A DNA stretch of 64,000 nucleotides from positions 1,540,001 through 1,604,000 of the forward strand of contig NC_016478.1 in assembly GCF_000226095.1 (NCBI RefSeq), written 5' to 3'. The notes beneath the pieces were generated by a model. That model made no database searches. It was not told the DNA's origin and saw only the letters and a list, made by a program, of their open reading frames with translations. Shown in pieces: positions 22,952 to 33,851 of this stretch (positions are counted from its first letter, which is position 1; each line of letters starts with the position of its first letter). This stretch comes from Thermothelomyces thermophilus ATCC 42464 (Eukaryota; Ascomycota; Sordariomycetes; Sordariales; Chaetomiaceae). The position numbers and the translations under genes were made by a program.

Positions 22952-24047
22952 TTAGTTGGATGGCGGAACGTTGAACTGATCGGCGAAAGGGTCATCTCGC
23001 CAATCCGAGACGATGACGTGCTCAATACGCCCGGCGATCATCTGCGCGATGGCGGTGCCGTTTTCGTATTTTTGCTTGACGAACTCAAAGGTGAGATCTA
23101 TGCCGGAGGCGACCTATCCGGGAGGGTCAAAACAATCATTGTTTCCTTTTCTTTTTTTTTTCAAGGGAAATGGAAAAGAAACAAAAAATGGCAGAACGAG
23201 GGGAAGGCTGGGGCCAAACTTACGCCTGACGAGCTCCAGACTTTACCGTCCTCGACCCAGCGGGCGGGTGAGACCCTGTTGTTTTTCATCCCCGAGGATA
23301 CAAAGTCAGCCACCAGTCGAATGCCGTCGAGCGCGCGGATAGGAAAAAGAAGGCGGAAACGCACCACTTGACGTTGGGCCCCATGGCCGTGATTTCGTCC
23401 CAGGCGGCCTTGTTGGTGGTGGCCCGGTGGCCGTCGAGCACGCCAGCCTGGGCGGCGATGCCGGCGCCGGTGCAGATGGTGATGAGGTACCGGAGGGAGG
23501 GGAAGACGTCGCGGACGTAGGCGATCTCGGGCCCCAGGTCCGGGCTGCGGGCGGCGGCGCCGCCGGGGACGAAGAGCACGTCGAGGGCCGGGCTGTCGGC
23601 GAAGGTGTGGGTGGGCACGATCCGCGGCCAGAAGGACGAGTTGAACTTGTTCATGGCCGCGTTGGCCGGCTCCGTCGTGACCGGCTCGAGGGTCCGGCCG
23701 AGGAGCGCCAGCTCGAGATGGGTCTGCCGCGAGAGGGCTTGCAGGATCTCGATGGGCCCGAAGATGTCCACCGCGTCGAAGGCCCGGGGAAGGACGAAGC
23801 CGAAACGGCGAGGGCTCGGTTTCGAAGGCTCGCCTGGGAAAGAGAGGGAGGGGGCAAGGTGTCAATACGTGTTGTTTGCAGCCGCATCATGTTGTGGGCA
23901 GGAAGTCACGTTACCATTTTCGCGGCTCTGGGACTCGATGCGAGGGGGGATTATTCCTGCCGCAGAGGAAGTGATGAGTGACAGCGAGAAGAGCAACACG
24001 GCCAAGCTCTTTGACAAGAGCTTGAAGTTGGCAATGGCCGGCATCAT
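22952..24047 (-). CDS. DJ-1/PfpI-family protein with signal peptide
   Basis: A member of the class I glutamine-amidotransferase-like superfamily (DJ-1/ThiJ/PfpI, close to isonitrile-hydratase-like and AraC-N-terminal types). Exons are 24,047-23,915, 23,833-23,365, 23,275-23,224 and 23,113-22,952, giving 271 residues. Exon joins restore GEPSKPSPRRFGFVLPRAFD and PNVKWVSPARWVEDGKVWSSSG, the usual family ending. The nucleophile elbow ITICTGAGIAAQAG carries the reactive Cys, and LDVLFVPGGAA supplies the oxyanion strand. The first 30 residues (basic start, then LAVLLFSLSLITSSAAG) look like a cleavable signal peptide, suggesting secretion or a vacuolar/ER location. That is less usual for this family. 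The substrate cannot be predicted. Intron 2 has a weak GTGCGT donor but a clear GCTGAC branch site. Confidence 0.88.
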
Positions 24048-25578
24048 GATGCCGAACAGGGACAGGTCAAGAGAATTGTCGTTCAGACTCCAAGGTTCAA
24101 AAAAACAGGGAAGGCGCCTCAGGGGAAGTAAACAAAGGCTATGCTTTTGAGAGCAGGTCTATGAAGGGGCTTTGAGACGGTGGCGGCGAGTAGCTCATGA
24201 GGCATCACAGCGGGCTTATTGGGTTCTATTTCTACTCATGAGAAAGGGGGTTCCTTGAGGATCCCCGGAGTCCCGAGCCCCCAAGCTGTTTGCCGCTTTG
24301 AGGCCTCGAGGTTGGCATTGATCGCCCCCAACATCGCTCACGGAGGCAGGTGGCCCGCTTCTCTTGGGGGGGGAGGGGGGGTTGGGGTTAGAGGACTTGT
24401 GCCGTTGATGGCATCGCGATGACCCCTGAACATATATCCCTGGTTGGGACTTGTGTGCGCTAGCCAGCCGCGGTGCGGACACTGGGCAGACATGAGAACC
24501 GTCAGCTCAATGCCACGGAGCTGCTGTGCCCGAGAATCCATTGGCATGCAAAAACAAGGGGACGAGCATGTGGAGCCATGAAACCGACGGGGGCGAGCCC
24601 CGGACTATCCGACGCCGCCGCGTTGGGAAGAATGGGAGAAGCTTTGGTGAGGAGCGGTGCTGCAGAGGTGCAGATGCAGGAACGCGGTTGGAGCACAAAT
24701 GAGCATATTTTTCGGCCAAAACCCGTGTGACGGAAGCGGCGCCGTTGCACATCACAGGTGCGCCAAGAAGGAGGTCTCTCCTGTGAAAGGGGCCAATGGC
24801 GCCCAGAGCGGCGAATGAACGCCGTCCGTGCCGTTTGCCCGTTTCAAGCGTCGGACTTGAACTGGCGCAAGGAATGCGAGGTTCTTCAAGTATGGACGTT
24901 GGGTACCCGGTGGTTAGTTGCTGACTAATTAGTTCAGGACTACCACCTGTCTTTGTCGGGAGACAGGTGGTAGTCCTGAACTAATTAGTCAGCAACTAAC
25001 CACCGGGTAACAAAGAGGTCGGTCTGTCCACTGCATCACTTGACAGGGACGGGGACGTTTAAAGGATTCGAGTTGCATCGCTCGGTTAAAATCAAAGGTT
25101 GAAAAAGTGTATGTATTCCGTACATACAGTGCACCACTATGTAGGTGCCTGCCTACCTTCCTACCTTTAACTGTTCACAAACTTACCTACTCCGTACCTT
25201 CAAAGTAATTACGTATAACTACTAGTAAAGCTAGCTTCTTTACAGTTTTGCTTGCTGCTGTAGTAAAACCCCCACACGGACCTTGAGGGCTGGGCCTGCC
25301 CCTCATTCTGCTTGGAGACAACTTTACTGATAAGGAATGATAGCAACTAATTACCCCTCTTGCCTTATGGAGCCCAGATAAGGTGCCCCAAGAGGGGGGG
25401 ATCCTATTGATTGTATGAACAATCGTACATCATTCATAGCGAGAAGGACTGAAGAACAAGTAAACTAAAACTACCTGACATTGGAGTTCAGTCCTCTCGA
25501 AAACGGATTCGAAAACGGATTCTCAAAGCAATCGAACAAGTCCAAGTCCCAGAAACAAAACCATCATCCCCGCTCGCA
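24048..25578. promoter_or_regulatory. Divergent intergenic region, DJ-1-like and ureG genes
   Basis: About 1.5 kb with the promoters of two divergent genes. It contains a perfect palindrome (24,904-25,009, listed separately), a G-tract at about 24,366-24,381, CCGTAC words at about 25,117 and 25,194, and a small imperfect hairpin at about 25,354-25,397. No gene is seen. Confidence 0.55.
24904..25009. repeat. Perfect 49-bp-arm palindrome with 8-nt loop, TA-flanked (foldback/MITE-like)
   Basis: The left arm at 24,904-24,952 and the right arm at 24,961-25,009 are exact reverse complements over 49 bases. The arm begins TACCCGGTGGTTAGTTGCTG. They are separated by the loop TTGTCGGG. The outermost paired bases are TA on each side (TA-CCCGG ... 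CCGGG-TA), which would fit a TA target duplication. The size is like a minimal foldback MITE. It does not match the Tc1-type ends at 10,027 and 11,416. Transcribed as RNA it would form a very stable hairpin. I did not see another copy in the window. Confidence 0.9.
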
Positions 25579-26293
25579 ATGTCCGGAGCAACCCACACGC
25601 ACACGCATGCCCACGACGGCCCGCACTCGCACTCGCACTCGCACGACCACTTCAACCCCGCCGAGCACGGTCACAGCCATGAGATCCTCGACGGACCGGG
25701 TAGCTACCTCGCCCGCGAGATGCCCATCACCGAGGGCCGCAACTGGGCCGACCGGGCCTTTACCATTGGAATTGGCGGGTATGCCCACTCCTTTTTCTTT
25801 CTTTCTTTCTTGTTTTTTTTCTTCTTTTTTTTTCTTATTCCCCCTTCTTCCCGATTCCTCCTCGCCCGTGGTCCCATCCGTATCCCGGATTTGACATACC
25901 ATGACACATCCCCCATTCGCCCCTGACCCTCACCAAAAAACAACAACAACAACAACAAACCATCAGAGACAGTATGACTAACCAAGCTCCCGCCCCGTCC
26001 GGGGTGCTTCCGCGCCCTTCTCCCCTCACAGGCCCGTCGGATCAGGCAAGACGGCGCTGATGCTGGCGCTCTCGCGGGCGCTGCGGGGCAGCTACTCGGT
26101 GGCGGCGGTGACCAACGACATCTTCACGCGCGAGGACGCCGAGTTCCTGACGCGGCACCGGGCGCTGCCGGCGGCGCGGATCCGCGCCATCGAGACGGGC
26201 GGGTGCCCGCACGCGGCCGTGCGCGAGGACATCTCGGCCAACCTGGCCGCCCTCGAGGACCTGCAGGCCACCTTCGACACGGACCTGCTGCTG

Positions 26294-26324
<31 letters not shown>

Positions 26325-26680
26325 ACTACTCGCGCGAGCTGGCCGACTACATCATCTACGTCATCGACGTCTCCGGCGGCGACAAGGTGCCCCGCAAGGG
26401 CGGGCCCGGCATCACCCAGAGCGACCTGCTCGTCGTCAACAAGACCGACCTCGCCGACGCCGTCGGCGCCGACCTGGCCGTCATGGAGCGCGACGCCCGC
26501 AAGATGCGCGACGGCGGCCCCACCGTCTTCGCCCAGGTCAAGAAGGGCGAGGGCGTCGAGCATATCGTGAACCTGATCCTGAGCGCGTGGCGCGCCAGCG
26601 GCGCCGAGGAGCATCGAAAGTCGGTGGGCGGGCCCAGGCCGACCGCCGGGCTAGACGAGTTGGAGGAGGGGTCTGCCTGA
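25579..26680 (+). CDS. ureG: Urease accessory GTPase UreG with His-rich N-terminus
   Basis: A SIMIBI-class GTPase that drives nickel insertion into apo-urease together with UreD and UreF. Exons are 25,579-25,778 and 26,032-26,680, giving 282 residues. The 253-bp intron (GTATGC donor, CCTCACAG acceptor) joins GIGG to [11 protein letters not shown]. Visible motifs are the P-loop GPVGSGKT (residues 67-74), [12 protein letters not shown], the [15 protein letters not shown] segment with the Cys-Pro-His nickel site, [12 protein letters not shown], and the guanine-recognition NKTD. The first 34 residues hold 12 His in HTHTHAH and HSHSHSHDH runs, as in other eukaryotic UreG proteins, and probably store or capture nickel. 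The start ATG at 25,579 is chosen because it gives the family's MSG(A)THTH beginning. Codon use is strongly GC3-biased. Confidence 0.96.
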
Positions 26681-26931
26681 AACTCCAACCGGTGATATAA
26701 TCCGAATCGAATCGGACGACAGGATGGGCGAGGTAAGAGTTGTGTAAAATGTAGGGGACAAAAAAATAAAACAAAAATAAAATTCCTTGTCATCGTTACG
26801 ACCTTCCGAGTCAAGGACGGGAACCGGGTATGGAGAACAAACAAACAGAATAACAAATTTTTTCCCCCCAAAAGAACTCCTGCCGTAAGCCCCAGTAGGG
26901 CGGTCTATATGCGTCCTCGCGCTCACTTGCT

Positions 26932-29477
26932 CTACTCCATATCGTCCTCCATCGCGTCCTCCCGGGACTCCTGCAGAAGTGCGGGGTCAAGCAGAGGCCC
27001 GTCCAGAGGCCGGGCGTTGCGAGGCCACACCCGCTTGTATAAGCTGACACCGATCGTATCTTGCGGGTTGATCCGCCCGTCAAATGTCGCCTTAAAGTAC
27101 CCGTGCGTACCCAGCGGTTCCTTGATGTACCCGCTACGCCCCCGCTTGGTCCACAGGGGCAGCGCCTTGAACCACTCAACGTCCTCCCGGTTGAAGAACA
27201 TGTACCGGATCGTCACAATCTTCTTGTGGATGTGATACGGGTGGCCCGTGAGGATGGCCCGCTTGGCAATGACACGCGATGTCGACGGGGGCAGCGTGGT
27301 CCCCGTGGCAATGAGCGTCAGGGGCAGCGCGGGCCCCTCACCGTCCTCCTTCCCGGCGTCGGTCTCGCTACCCGGAACCGTCCGCTTGAAGAAGAGGGCC
27401 GGTACCGAACCCCATACGACTGGACCCATGAACGTCGCCACGGCCGATTGTCCGGGGTGCAGGAATCGGCAGTACTTGTGCACGTCGTTGGGAGTGCTGC
27501 CCCCTTGCGAAAACAGGGGGTTGATGACAAACCTCCGTGGGCCGTACTGTATGATCAGCTCCTCCTTGGCCTTGATCGAGGTCGGGTAATCGGAGCCGAG
27601 GTTGATCAGCACGTTGACGGCAGTCCGCTTGTGCTCGTGCCTTAGGAGCGAGATCAGAGTGACCGGCCGGCCGGGATCGTAGCTCTTCTGAATGGCCACC
27701 GGCACCCCCTTGAGGTAGACGTGAATGCGGGTTCCGGGGGCCACCCCACCGACCAGAGCCTCGCGCGCCGCCCGGATACGCGATGCCTTATAGTCGGGGA
27801 TCCGGAGCAGCCGTTGCCACTCTTCCGGCTCGTACGCCTTATCCTCTTCCTCCAGCCAGGGGCTCGACCTCAAGCTCTTCAGGCCCCTGTACTTTGCGAG
27901 CCTTTCCCGTGCAAGCACATTGGGGTGGAGCTCGATTTCATCCGGGAACTCCAAATCGTCCTCAGCTTCTGTCCTCTTGCTCTTGCGATACGCTTCAAGA
28001 GCCCGAGCATCCTCGTCCGCGTCGGGCTCCTCGAAGGCTACCGACTGGGGGTATTCGGACGGCCCGGCTTCTGTCATGGTATCCCCGGCGAGCCCCTCCA
28101 TTCCGTCTTCTGGCCGGGCCTCGTCCTCCTCATCCTGGGCATCTTGCATGTCGAGGTCTACCAAGTCAGACCCGGAGTCCGACAAATCATCGTCATCCAG
28201 ATACCACGCGGCCTGGTACTTGGATGTCCCCTTAGGCACTTTCTTAGGCATTGGCAGCTCTTGGACTTGGTCGTCGTCCGAGAAGTAGTGGTGGTCGTCG
28301 AGTAGCACGCCCTGTTTGGGGCCCGTCATGGTTGTCGCAGCATCCATATCCTCATCGTCATCCATGACAACCTCCTCTGGCGCCAGGTCGTCGAGGCCGT
28401 CTTGGTCCTCCGTCGGCTCCGCGAGGACCTCCTCCGTCGTCTCTTCCATGGCATCCTCTCCTCTCTTCTTCCGCGTCACGAGCGGTGCTGCCGTGATCTT
28501 CTCGATCTGGAACGTCCCCCAATCGCAAACCTGCACCAGTCGGTCGACGTTCAGGCCCTTGCCCCTGACGACGCCGGTGAGGACGGTTGGCGCCGTCCCT
28601 GCCCTCGCCCACTCGACATTCTCGACCAACATCCAGCTCCGCTCGTCCCTCCATCGAATCCCCTTGGGCGTGGTGCTGCATAAAGACCGCATCAGGTTCG
28701 AGCACTCTTGCCGGTTGTCGAGGCTGTAGACCTTCTCTTGCTCGGGGTGGAAGTGCGTGATGAATGATTTGAGGGATGCCACCACAGACAGCCTCTGCTT
28801 GGCGGGCTCGATCTTGTTCAGCCCCTGCACGACGGTGAACAAGGTCGACATGCCCTGGCTCTCGACGCTCCGCAGGATCAGCTCGCCCAACGCGTCCACC
28901 TCGACCTCGGCAGAAAGGACGAGAATGATGAAGTCGGCGACCCGGGCAGCATCGAGGCACGCAGCCAGATCTCTCTTCAACGGGATGTATTGAAGCTTCT
29001 GCTTGAATCTGTCAACCGGGACCCGGAAGCAGCCATCGCGTATCTCGGCCTCGATGTCAATGCTCCCGTTCAGGCTGCGGATGGCCGCAGCGGCATCGGT
29101 GTCGGCGCACAGGGGAATGACAGCGACATTCCGCGGAGCACCGTCTCTGCCGGAGAAGATGGAAGTCTCTTTCTGGTGCTCGCGGGCCTTCTCCAGCTGC
29201 CGCTGCTTGGCCTGGTTCCGTCGGTCGAGCTTCGACATGACCTGTTGGTGTGGTGTCTTACGCTGCCCCTTTTCTCCGGCAATTCGCCCTGAATCGGAGC
29301 ATAAGCGGCTACCCTTGACACGGGCCATTTAGTTATCGGGCGATCGTGAGCGTGCATACCTTTCGCGGCGTCCCGCAGTTGGCCCTTGGTAGCATGCCTC
29401 GACTTGAACGGCTTGTGCGTGACCTTAGTCGTGGGCCGGTGGGAGTGATGATGACCCCCACCAACTGCGCCCGGCAT
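26932..29477 (-). CDS. TSR1: Ribosome biogenesis protein TSR1
   Basis: A GTPase-like factor (inactive, related to Bms1) that binds pre-40S particles and blocks early subunit joining. Exons are 29,477-29,360 and 29,288-26,932, giving 824 residues. The 70-bp intron (GTATGC donor, ATAACTAA branch site, GATTCAG acceptor) joins LRDAAKG to RIAGEKGQRKTPHQQVMSKL. Using the internal ATG at 29,328 would lose the conserved N-terminus HKPFKSRHATKGQLRDAAKG. Other TSR1 hallmarks are RDGAPRNVAVIPLCADTD, SQGMSTLFTVVQGLN, SDLVDLD in an acidic central linker, SLKSLRSSPW, and the C-terminal block KIVTIRYMFFNREDVEWFK. The tail is acidic. It is divergently paired with UTP7 across a 378-bp shared promoter. Confidence 0.96.
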
Positions 29478-29855
29478 CTTTCCGTCGCCGCCGGCTTTGA
29501 AACGGTAAGGAAGGGAAGCCAGTTTTTCTCAAAGCGAGAAGAAGAAAAAAAAAAAGTCCAACAGAAATGACACCTAGGTATACCCACGGTTAAACACCTA
29601 GAGACAGAAAGGGAATTCGGGCAGCGAGGGGCGGTGATGAGATGGCGGGGCTTGCCTTTTTTTGACTTGTGTGCCATACACTATCTTATCGCGCCCCCTG
29701 CGACCAATAGATTTCAAGGATCCGAACTTTTTAGTGGGCCCGGCTCAAAAATGTCGGGGCGAGTTGTCAACCTCGAGGCCGCGTCGCCTTCACCAATCCC
29801 CCAATCCCCCAATCCTCCAATTCCCATCTGAGCACAGCTTCGGCCTTGCGACAAG
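29478..29855. promoter_or_regulatory. Shared divergent promoter TSR1 / UTP7
   Basis: A 378-bp gap between the two start codons. It contains a GATGAG hexamer at 29,636-29,641, matching the core of the yeast PAC motif of ribosome biogenesis genes, and an A-tract at about 29,546-29,556. Co-regulation is inferred from the arrangement and shared pathway. Whether PAC works in this lineage is not shown by the sequence. Confidence 0.55.
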
Positions 29856-31583
29856 ATGGAGACAACAGACGCCGTCGAGGCCCCTCTTGCCGGGGTTGAA
29901 CAGCCCAATGGGGCCCTCACAGTGAAAAATGTCCGGACCGAATTCCGCTCAAAGGCCGAGCTGGACCGCATCCGCCGACAACGACAGGCGCAGAAGGCTT
30001 ACGGGCGCGGCCGTCAGATCGATGTCAAGACCGTCAGGGACAAAAAGCTTCGACGGACTCTTAGCAATCTTGAAAACAAGTACAAGACGGCCGTCCTGAA
30101 AGCAAAGGAGGCCGAGATCTTGCTCGAGAATACAGCCGGATTCCTAGAGGCCGAGACGGAACTCGAGCGGACGTACAAGGTTCGCCAAGAAGATATCCAA
30201 AAGGAGGTCGGCATCGAGGTTGCACAGAAGAAATTCGAGTTGAAGCTCGATGCTCTGGGTCCCTATGTTTGCGAGTACAGCAGGAATGGCCGGGATCTGA
30301 TCTTGGCGGGGAGAAAAGGTCACGTCGCGACCATGGACTGGCGGGAAGGCAAACTCGGCTGTGAGCTGCAACTGGGCGAGACGATTCGGGATGCCCGCTT
30401 TCTTCACAACAACCAATTCTTTGCCGTGGCGCAAAAGAAGTACGTCTACATATACGACGCCAACGGTGTCGAGCTCCACTGCTTGAAGAAGCACGTCGAG
30501 GTTTCGCACATGGAGTTCCTCCCTTACCACTTTCTCCTGGCGACGTTGGTGGGTTAACCGTCCCGTCCCGAGATCTGCCGGCGTTTGGCATTCACTGACA
30601 TCTCCCAGAGCATCAGCGGTCAATTAAAGTACCAGGACACGTCGACCGGCCAGATAGTTGCCGAGATACCCACCAAGCACGGAACCCCAGTTTCCCTGAC
30701 GCAGAATCCGTACAATGCCATCCTCCACATCGGCCAACAGAACGGGACCGTTACACTTTGGTCACCAAACTCGACAGATCCTTTAGTGAAACTGCTCGCG
30801 CACAGAGGGCCCGTCCGATCGCTTGCCGTCGATCGAGAAGGGCGATACATGGTGTCGGCCGGGCAGGACAACCGGATGGCCATCTGGGACATCCGCAACT
30901 TCAAAGAGGCGGTCTCGAGCTACTTCACCAGGTCTCCGGCATCATCCGTGGCGATATCCGACACGGGCTTGACCGCTGTCGGGTGGGGGACCAAGACTAC
31001 CGTGTGGAAGGGTCTCTTCTCGAAGGAGAAGCCGGTCCAAGAAAAAGTCCAGAGCCCATACATGACCTGGGGAGGGGACGGTCAGTCGGTTGAGCGGGTC
31101 CGGTGGTGCCCGTTCGAGGATGTGCTGGGCATCGGACACTCGGAAGGTTTCTCGTCCGTCATCATCCCGGGTGCCGGCGAGGCCAACTACGACGCGCTCG
31201 AGGTCAACCCGTTCGAGACCAAGAAGCAGCGGCAGGAGGGCGAGGTCAAGGCGTTGCTGAACAAGCTGCAGCCCGAGATGATCGCGCTAGACCCCAACTT
31301 CATCGGAAACTTGGATCTGCGGTCCGAGCAGCAGCGGAAGGCCGACAGGGACTTGGACGCGCCCCCGGTAGATATCGCCCAAGAGATCAGGAACCGGGCC
31401 AGAGGCAAGAACGGCGCGCTCAAGAAATACCTGCGCAAGCAGCGCAAGAAGAACATCATCGACGAGAAGAGGCTCAAGGTGGAGGAGATATACAAGGAGC
31501 TGCAGCAGAAGAAGGACGAGAAGCACAAGGAACGGCAGGCCGAGCTGGGGCCGGCGCTGGCGCGGTTCGCCAGGAAGGACTAG
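29856..31583 (+). CDS. UTP7: U3 snoRNP/SSU processome WD-repeat protein UTP7
   Basis: A nucleolar beta-propeller protein needed for 18S rRNA maturation in the 90S pre-ribosome. Exons are 29,856-30,548 and 30,609-31,583, giving 555 residues. The 60-bp intron has a GTGGGT donor, a CACTGAC branch site and a CCCAG acceptor, joining YHFLLATL to SISGQLKYQDTSTG. The N-terminal coiled-coil stretch (KTVRDKKLRRTLSNLENKYK) is followed by WD units (GHVATMDWREGKLGCEL, NGTVTLWSPNS, DNRMAIWDIRNF). The BING4-type C-terminus follows (SSVIIPGAGEANYDALEVNP, PEMIALDPNFIGNLD) and ends in a Lys/Arg-rich nucleolar tail. The length matches the family. Confidence 0.95.
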
Positions 31584-31953
31584 ATAATGATACCCGAACG
31601 AGAAGAGCATGGGTCCTGCTGGTCACGCTGGACTCACTTTCGATGCCAAATGTCCAAAGCATGATGCCAACTGTAACAATAAAGCTGGGCAAAGTCCGCC
31701 CTTTGTTCGTGTCTTGTCTAGCGTATTCCATGTATCATTGGCTCCATATGCAAAAAACCGAGGGCCGAGAATCAAACTCCGAACGCGAAGCCACCGATCG
31801 TCTCAAAATGCCAACCTTGAAAGCGCCCTTCCCGTCTATAAAGTTGCATTATTTTCCTTTTTGCTTTTCGTTCCCCCCCGCCCCCCCTTTCTACCCCCTC
31901 CCCCCTTTTTCCCATCTGAGCTTCCCAATTAGTATCGACACACACCGAGCCTC
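31584..31953. other. Convergent intergenic region, UTP7 and PTH2
   Basis: 370 bases of 3' UTR from two convergent genes. It includes C-rich and T-rich runs at about 31,870-31,910. No gene is seen. Confidence 0.6.
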
Positions 31954-32780
31954 TCACAAGAGCTTGAGGTGGCCCGTGACCTGATCCACCAAGCTCTTGG
32001 GCGCCGGCCCGACGCCCAGGACCGTCCTGCTCCCGGAAGCGATCTGCGTCCGCCCCGCGTCGGCGATCACCTCGGCCGTCAGCCCCAGGCTTCGCGCCTT
32101 GCCCATCAGCTCGAGCAGCTCGTCCTCGCTCTTGACCTGCACCGCGATCTTGGCCTGCCCCATGCGCTCCCACTGCCGCAGGATCTTGGCCTCGGGCGAC
32201 AGCGCGTCCTGCTGCGCGGCGCGGAAGAGGGACTTGTAGCACGCGAGCGTCGCGTGCGAGCACTGCGCCGCGATCTTGCCTGTTGTTGTATGACGTTTCG
32301 AACGTTAGTTCGCGCCCGCTAATTGAACGAATGAATTTGGAGAAACAAAAAAAAAGGAGAAGAAGAGAGAAGAAAAAAAATATCGGGAGAGAGAGTAAGG
32401 ACGAAAATTTCCACTAACGTACCCTTGGTCATTCCCAAGTCCGTCCGGACGACCAGCACCAGCTTGCACTCCTCGTTCCCGCTCACCTGGAGCCCCGCGG
32501 CCCGGCCGCGGGTCGCCGGTCCGGCACCGCCCACCCGCAGGCCCTGCCTCCGGTCGGCCTCGGGTCCGTTGGCCCAGTTGGGCGCGTGGTCCAGCAGCGT
32601 CTCCTCCTCGTCCACGTCCGACTCCTCGCTCTCGACGGGGTCGTTGAGGTACGCGTGGCGCTGGGCGGCCAGGTCGGGAGAGATGAGGTAGCCGCGGATC
32701 GCGTAGACGCCCAGGCCGAAGCCGGTGATGAAGGCGACGATGCTGGTCGTGACGACGACGACCGAATTGAGCTCCGACAT
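31954..32780 (-). CDS. PTH2: Peptidyl-tRNA hydrolase 2 (PTH2), membrane-anchored form
   Basis: Releases peptides from peptidyl-tRNA. The eukaryotic enzyme is linked to the mitochondrial outer membrane and the ubiquitin pathway. Exons are 32,780-32,423 and 32,279-31,954, giving 227 residues. The intron (GTACGT donor, ACAACAG acceptor) joins VVRTDLGMTKG to KIAAQCSHATLACYK, exactly the family active-site region. Residues 5-32 (VVVVTTSIVAFITGFGLGVY) form one transmembrane helix. An acidic linker (SEESDVDEEE) follows. The C-terminal domain ends RTQIASGSRTVLGVGPAP and HLKLL, with the usual Gln/Thr/Gly blocks. The length and N-terminal anchor are normal for fungal PTH2. Confidence 0.96.
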
Positions 32781-33851
32781 GGTTTTGTTTTTTTGGTTTT
32801 TTTTTGTTTCTTTTCCTGCGGGGGCACGCGCTCACTGGTTGTGATGGTGTGAAGGAAGAGGAGGAGGAGGGTCCGGCGGGAAGGGAAGATGTGTGCGTGC
32901 GGTTTGGAAAAGTTTCTGGGCTTTGCAATGGTCGTTCTTTTTGGCGTCGCCTGCCGCGAGATTCAATATCGATATATCCGTACGGAGTGTAGTTAGAAGG
33001 TTTCCGTTGATGCAACAGCATGCCACAGACCCACAGACCCACCCTAGTAAATTGGATAGATAGCCCAGCGCCGCGTTTCATACGGAATTACAAGGGTTCT
33101 TGATGGTAGCTCATTCCCGTCAATGAAATCCAGATAATATACACCGCAGAATCAAAGAAGTATACTCCCTAGGATCTCGAACGGATTTGCTTTGGAGTAA
33201 AGACTTCTAGTCTTACTTCTTCCTTCTTCTTCCTTGTTTCTCTATTTTGGCTCGTTCTATACAGGGAACACGCCCGCTCTGTCGGACGAGGGTTTCGACA
33301 TTTGAACTATCTAAGCTCACTCTTCGTTATTGTCCCAGTACGAGACCTGCCCTTAAACTGTTATGAATCCCGGAAGCCCAGAGATAGGGAAAGTCCATGG
33401 AATTAGCCTCGTTATTAGTAAGATAGGACCCCGGGGCCAGGCTGAAGATTAAGGCATCGGCAAAAGCATCATTGCGTACGGGCCTGGGCATGAGGGACAG
33501 GTCGGTCACTCTTAGAACCGGTGGCATACGGGGACATAAGCGGGAATATGACACACACACACACACACACACGGCAAACAGCACGAATCCGGTTCGAGGT
33601 CCCGGCCCCGGACAGCCAAGACCTCTCCCCTCTACGACCTACCTCTCAGTTCGACATCTTCTAAGCCCACGCACGTGTGTCAGTACAGACCCAAAACGCC
33701 ATGTTATTCAGAGATAAGAAGAGGGTGGAAGCACCTTTGATGATACCCATGGAGGAGGAATAAAAAAAAACCAAGCCGTACACCATCCCAGAGCCTCTGT
33801 TTCCTCCTACCGGCGGCCTCTCTCCCTTCCCTTGCCGACCGTCTGGGAGGT
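32781..33851. other. Intergenic region upstream of PTH2, 3' of SNU66
   Basis: About 1.07 kb. It holds the PTH2 promoter (a T-rich run just upstream of its ATG), a CCGTACGGAGTGT word at about 32,979, and an (AC)11 dinucleotide run at 33,551-33,572. No gene is seen. Confidence 0.55.
33551..33572. repeat. (AC)11 microsatellite
   Basis: Uninterrupted ACACAC run of 22 bases in intergenic DNA. Confidence 0.95.

Noticed and set aside
25354-25397. Imperfect hairpin (CCCCTCTT ... AAGAGGGG with inner CCTTAT/ATAAGG)
   Set aside because: The stems are only 8 and 6 bp with an asymmetric bulge, not enough to claim an element.
29289-29328. ATG at 29,328 as the start of TSR1
   Set aside because: It reads through the intron. 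The spliced start at 29,477 restores the conserved N-terminus HKPFKSRHATKGQLRDAAKG.
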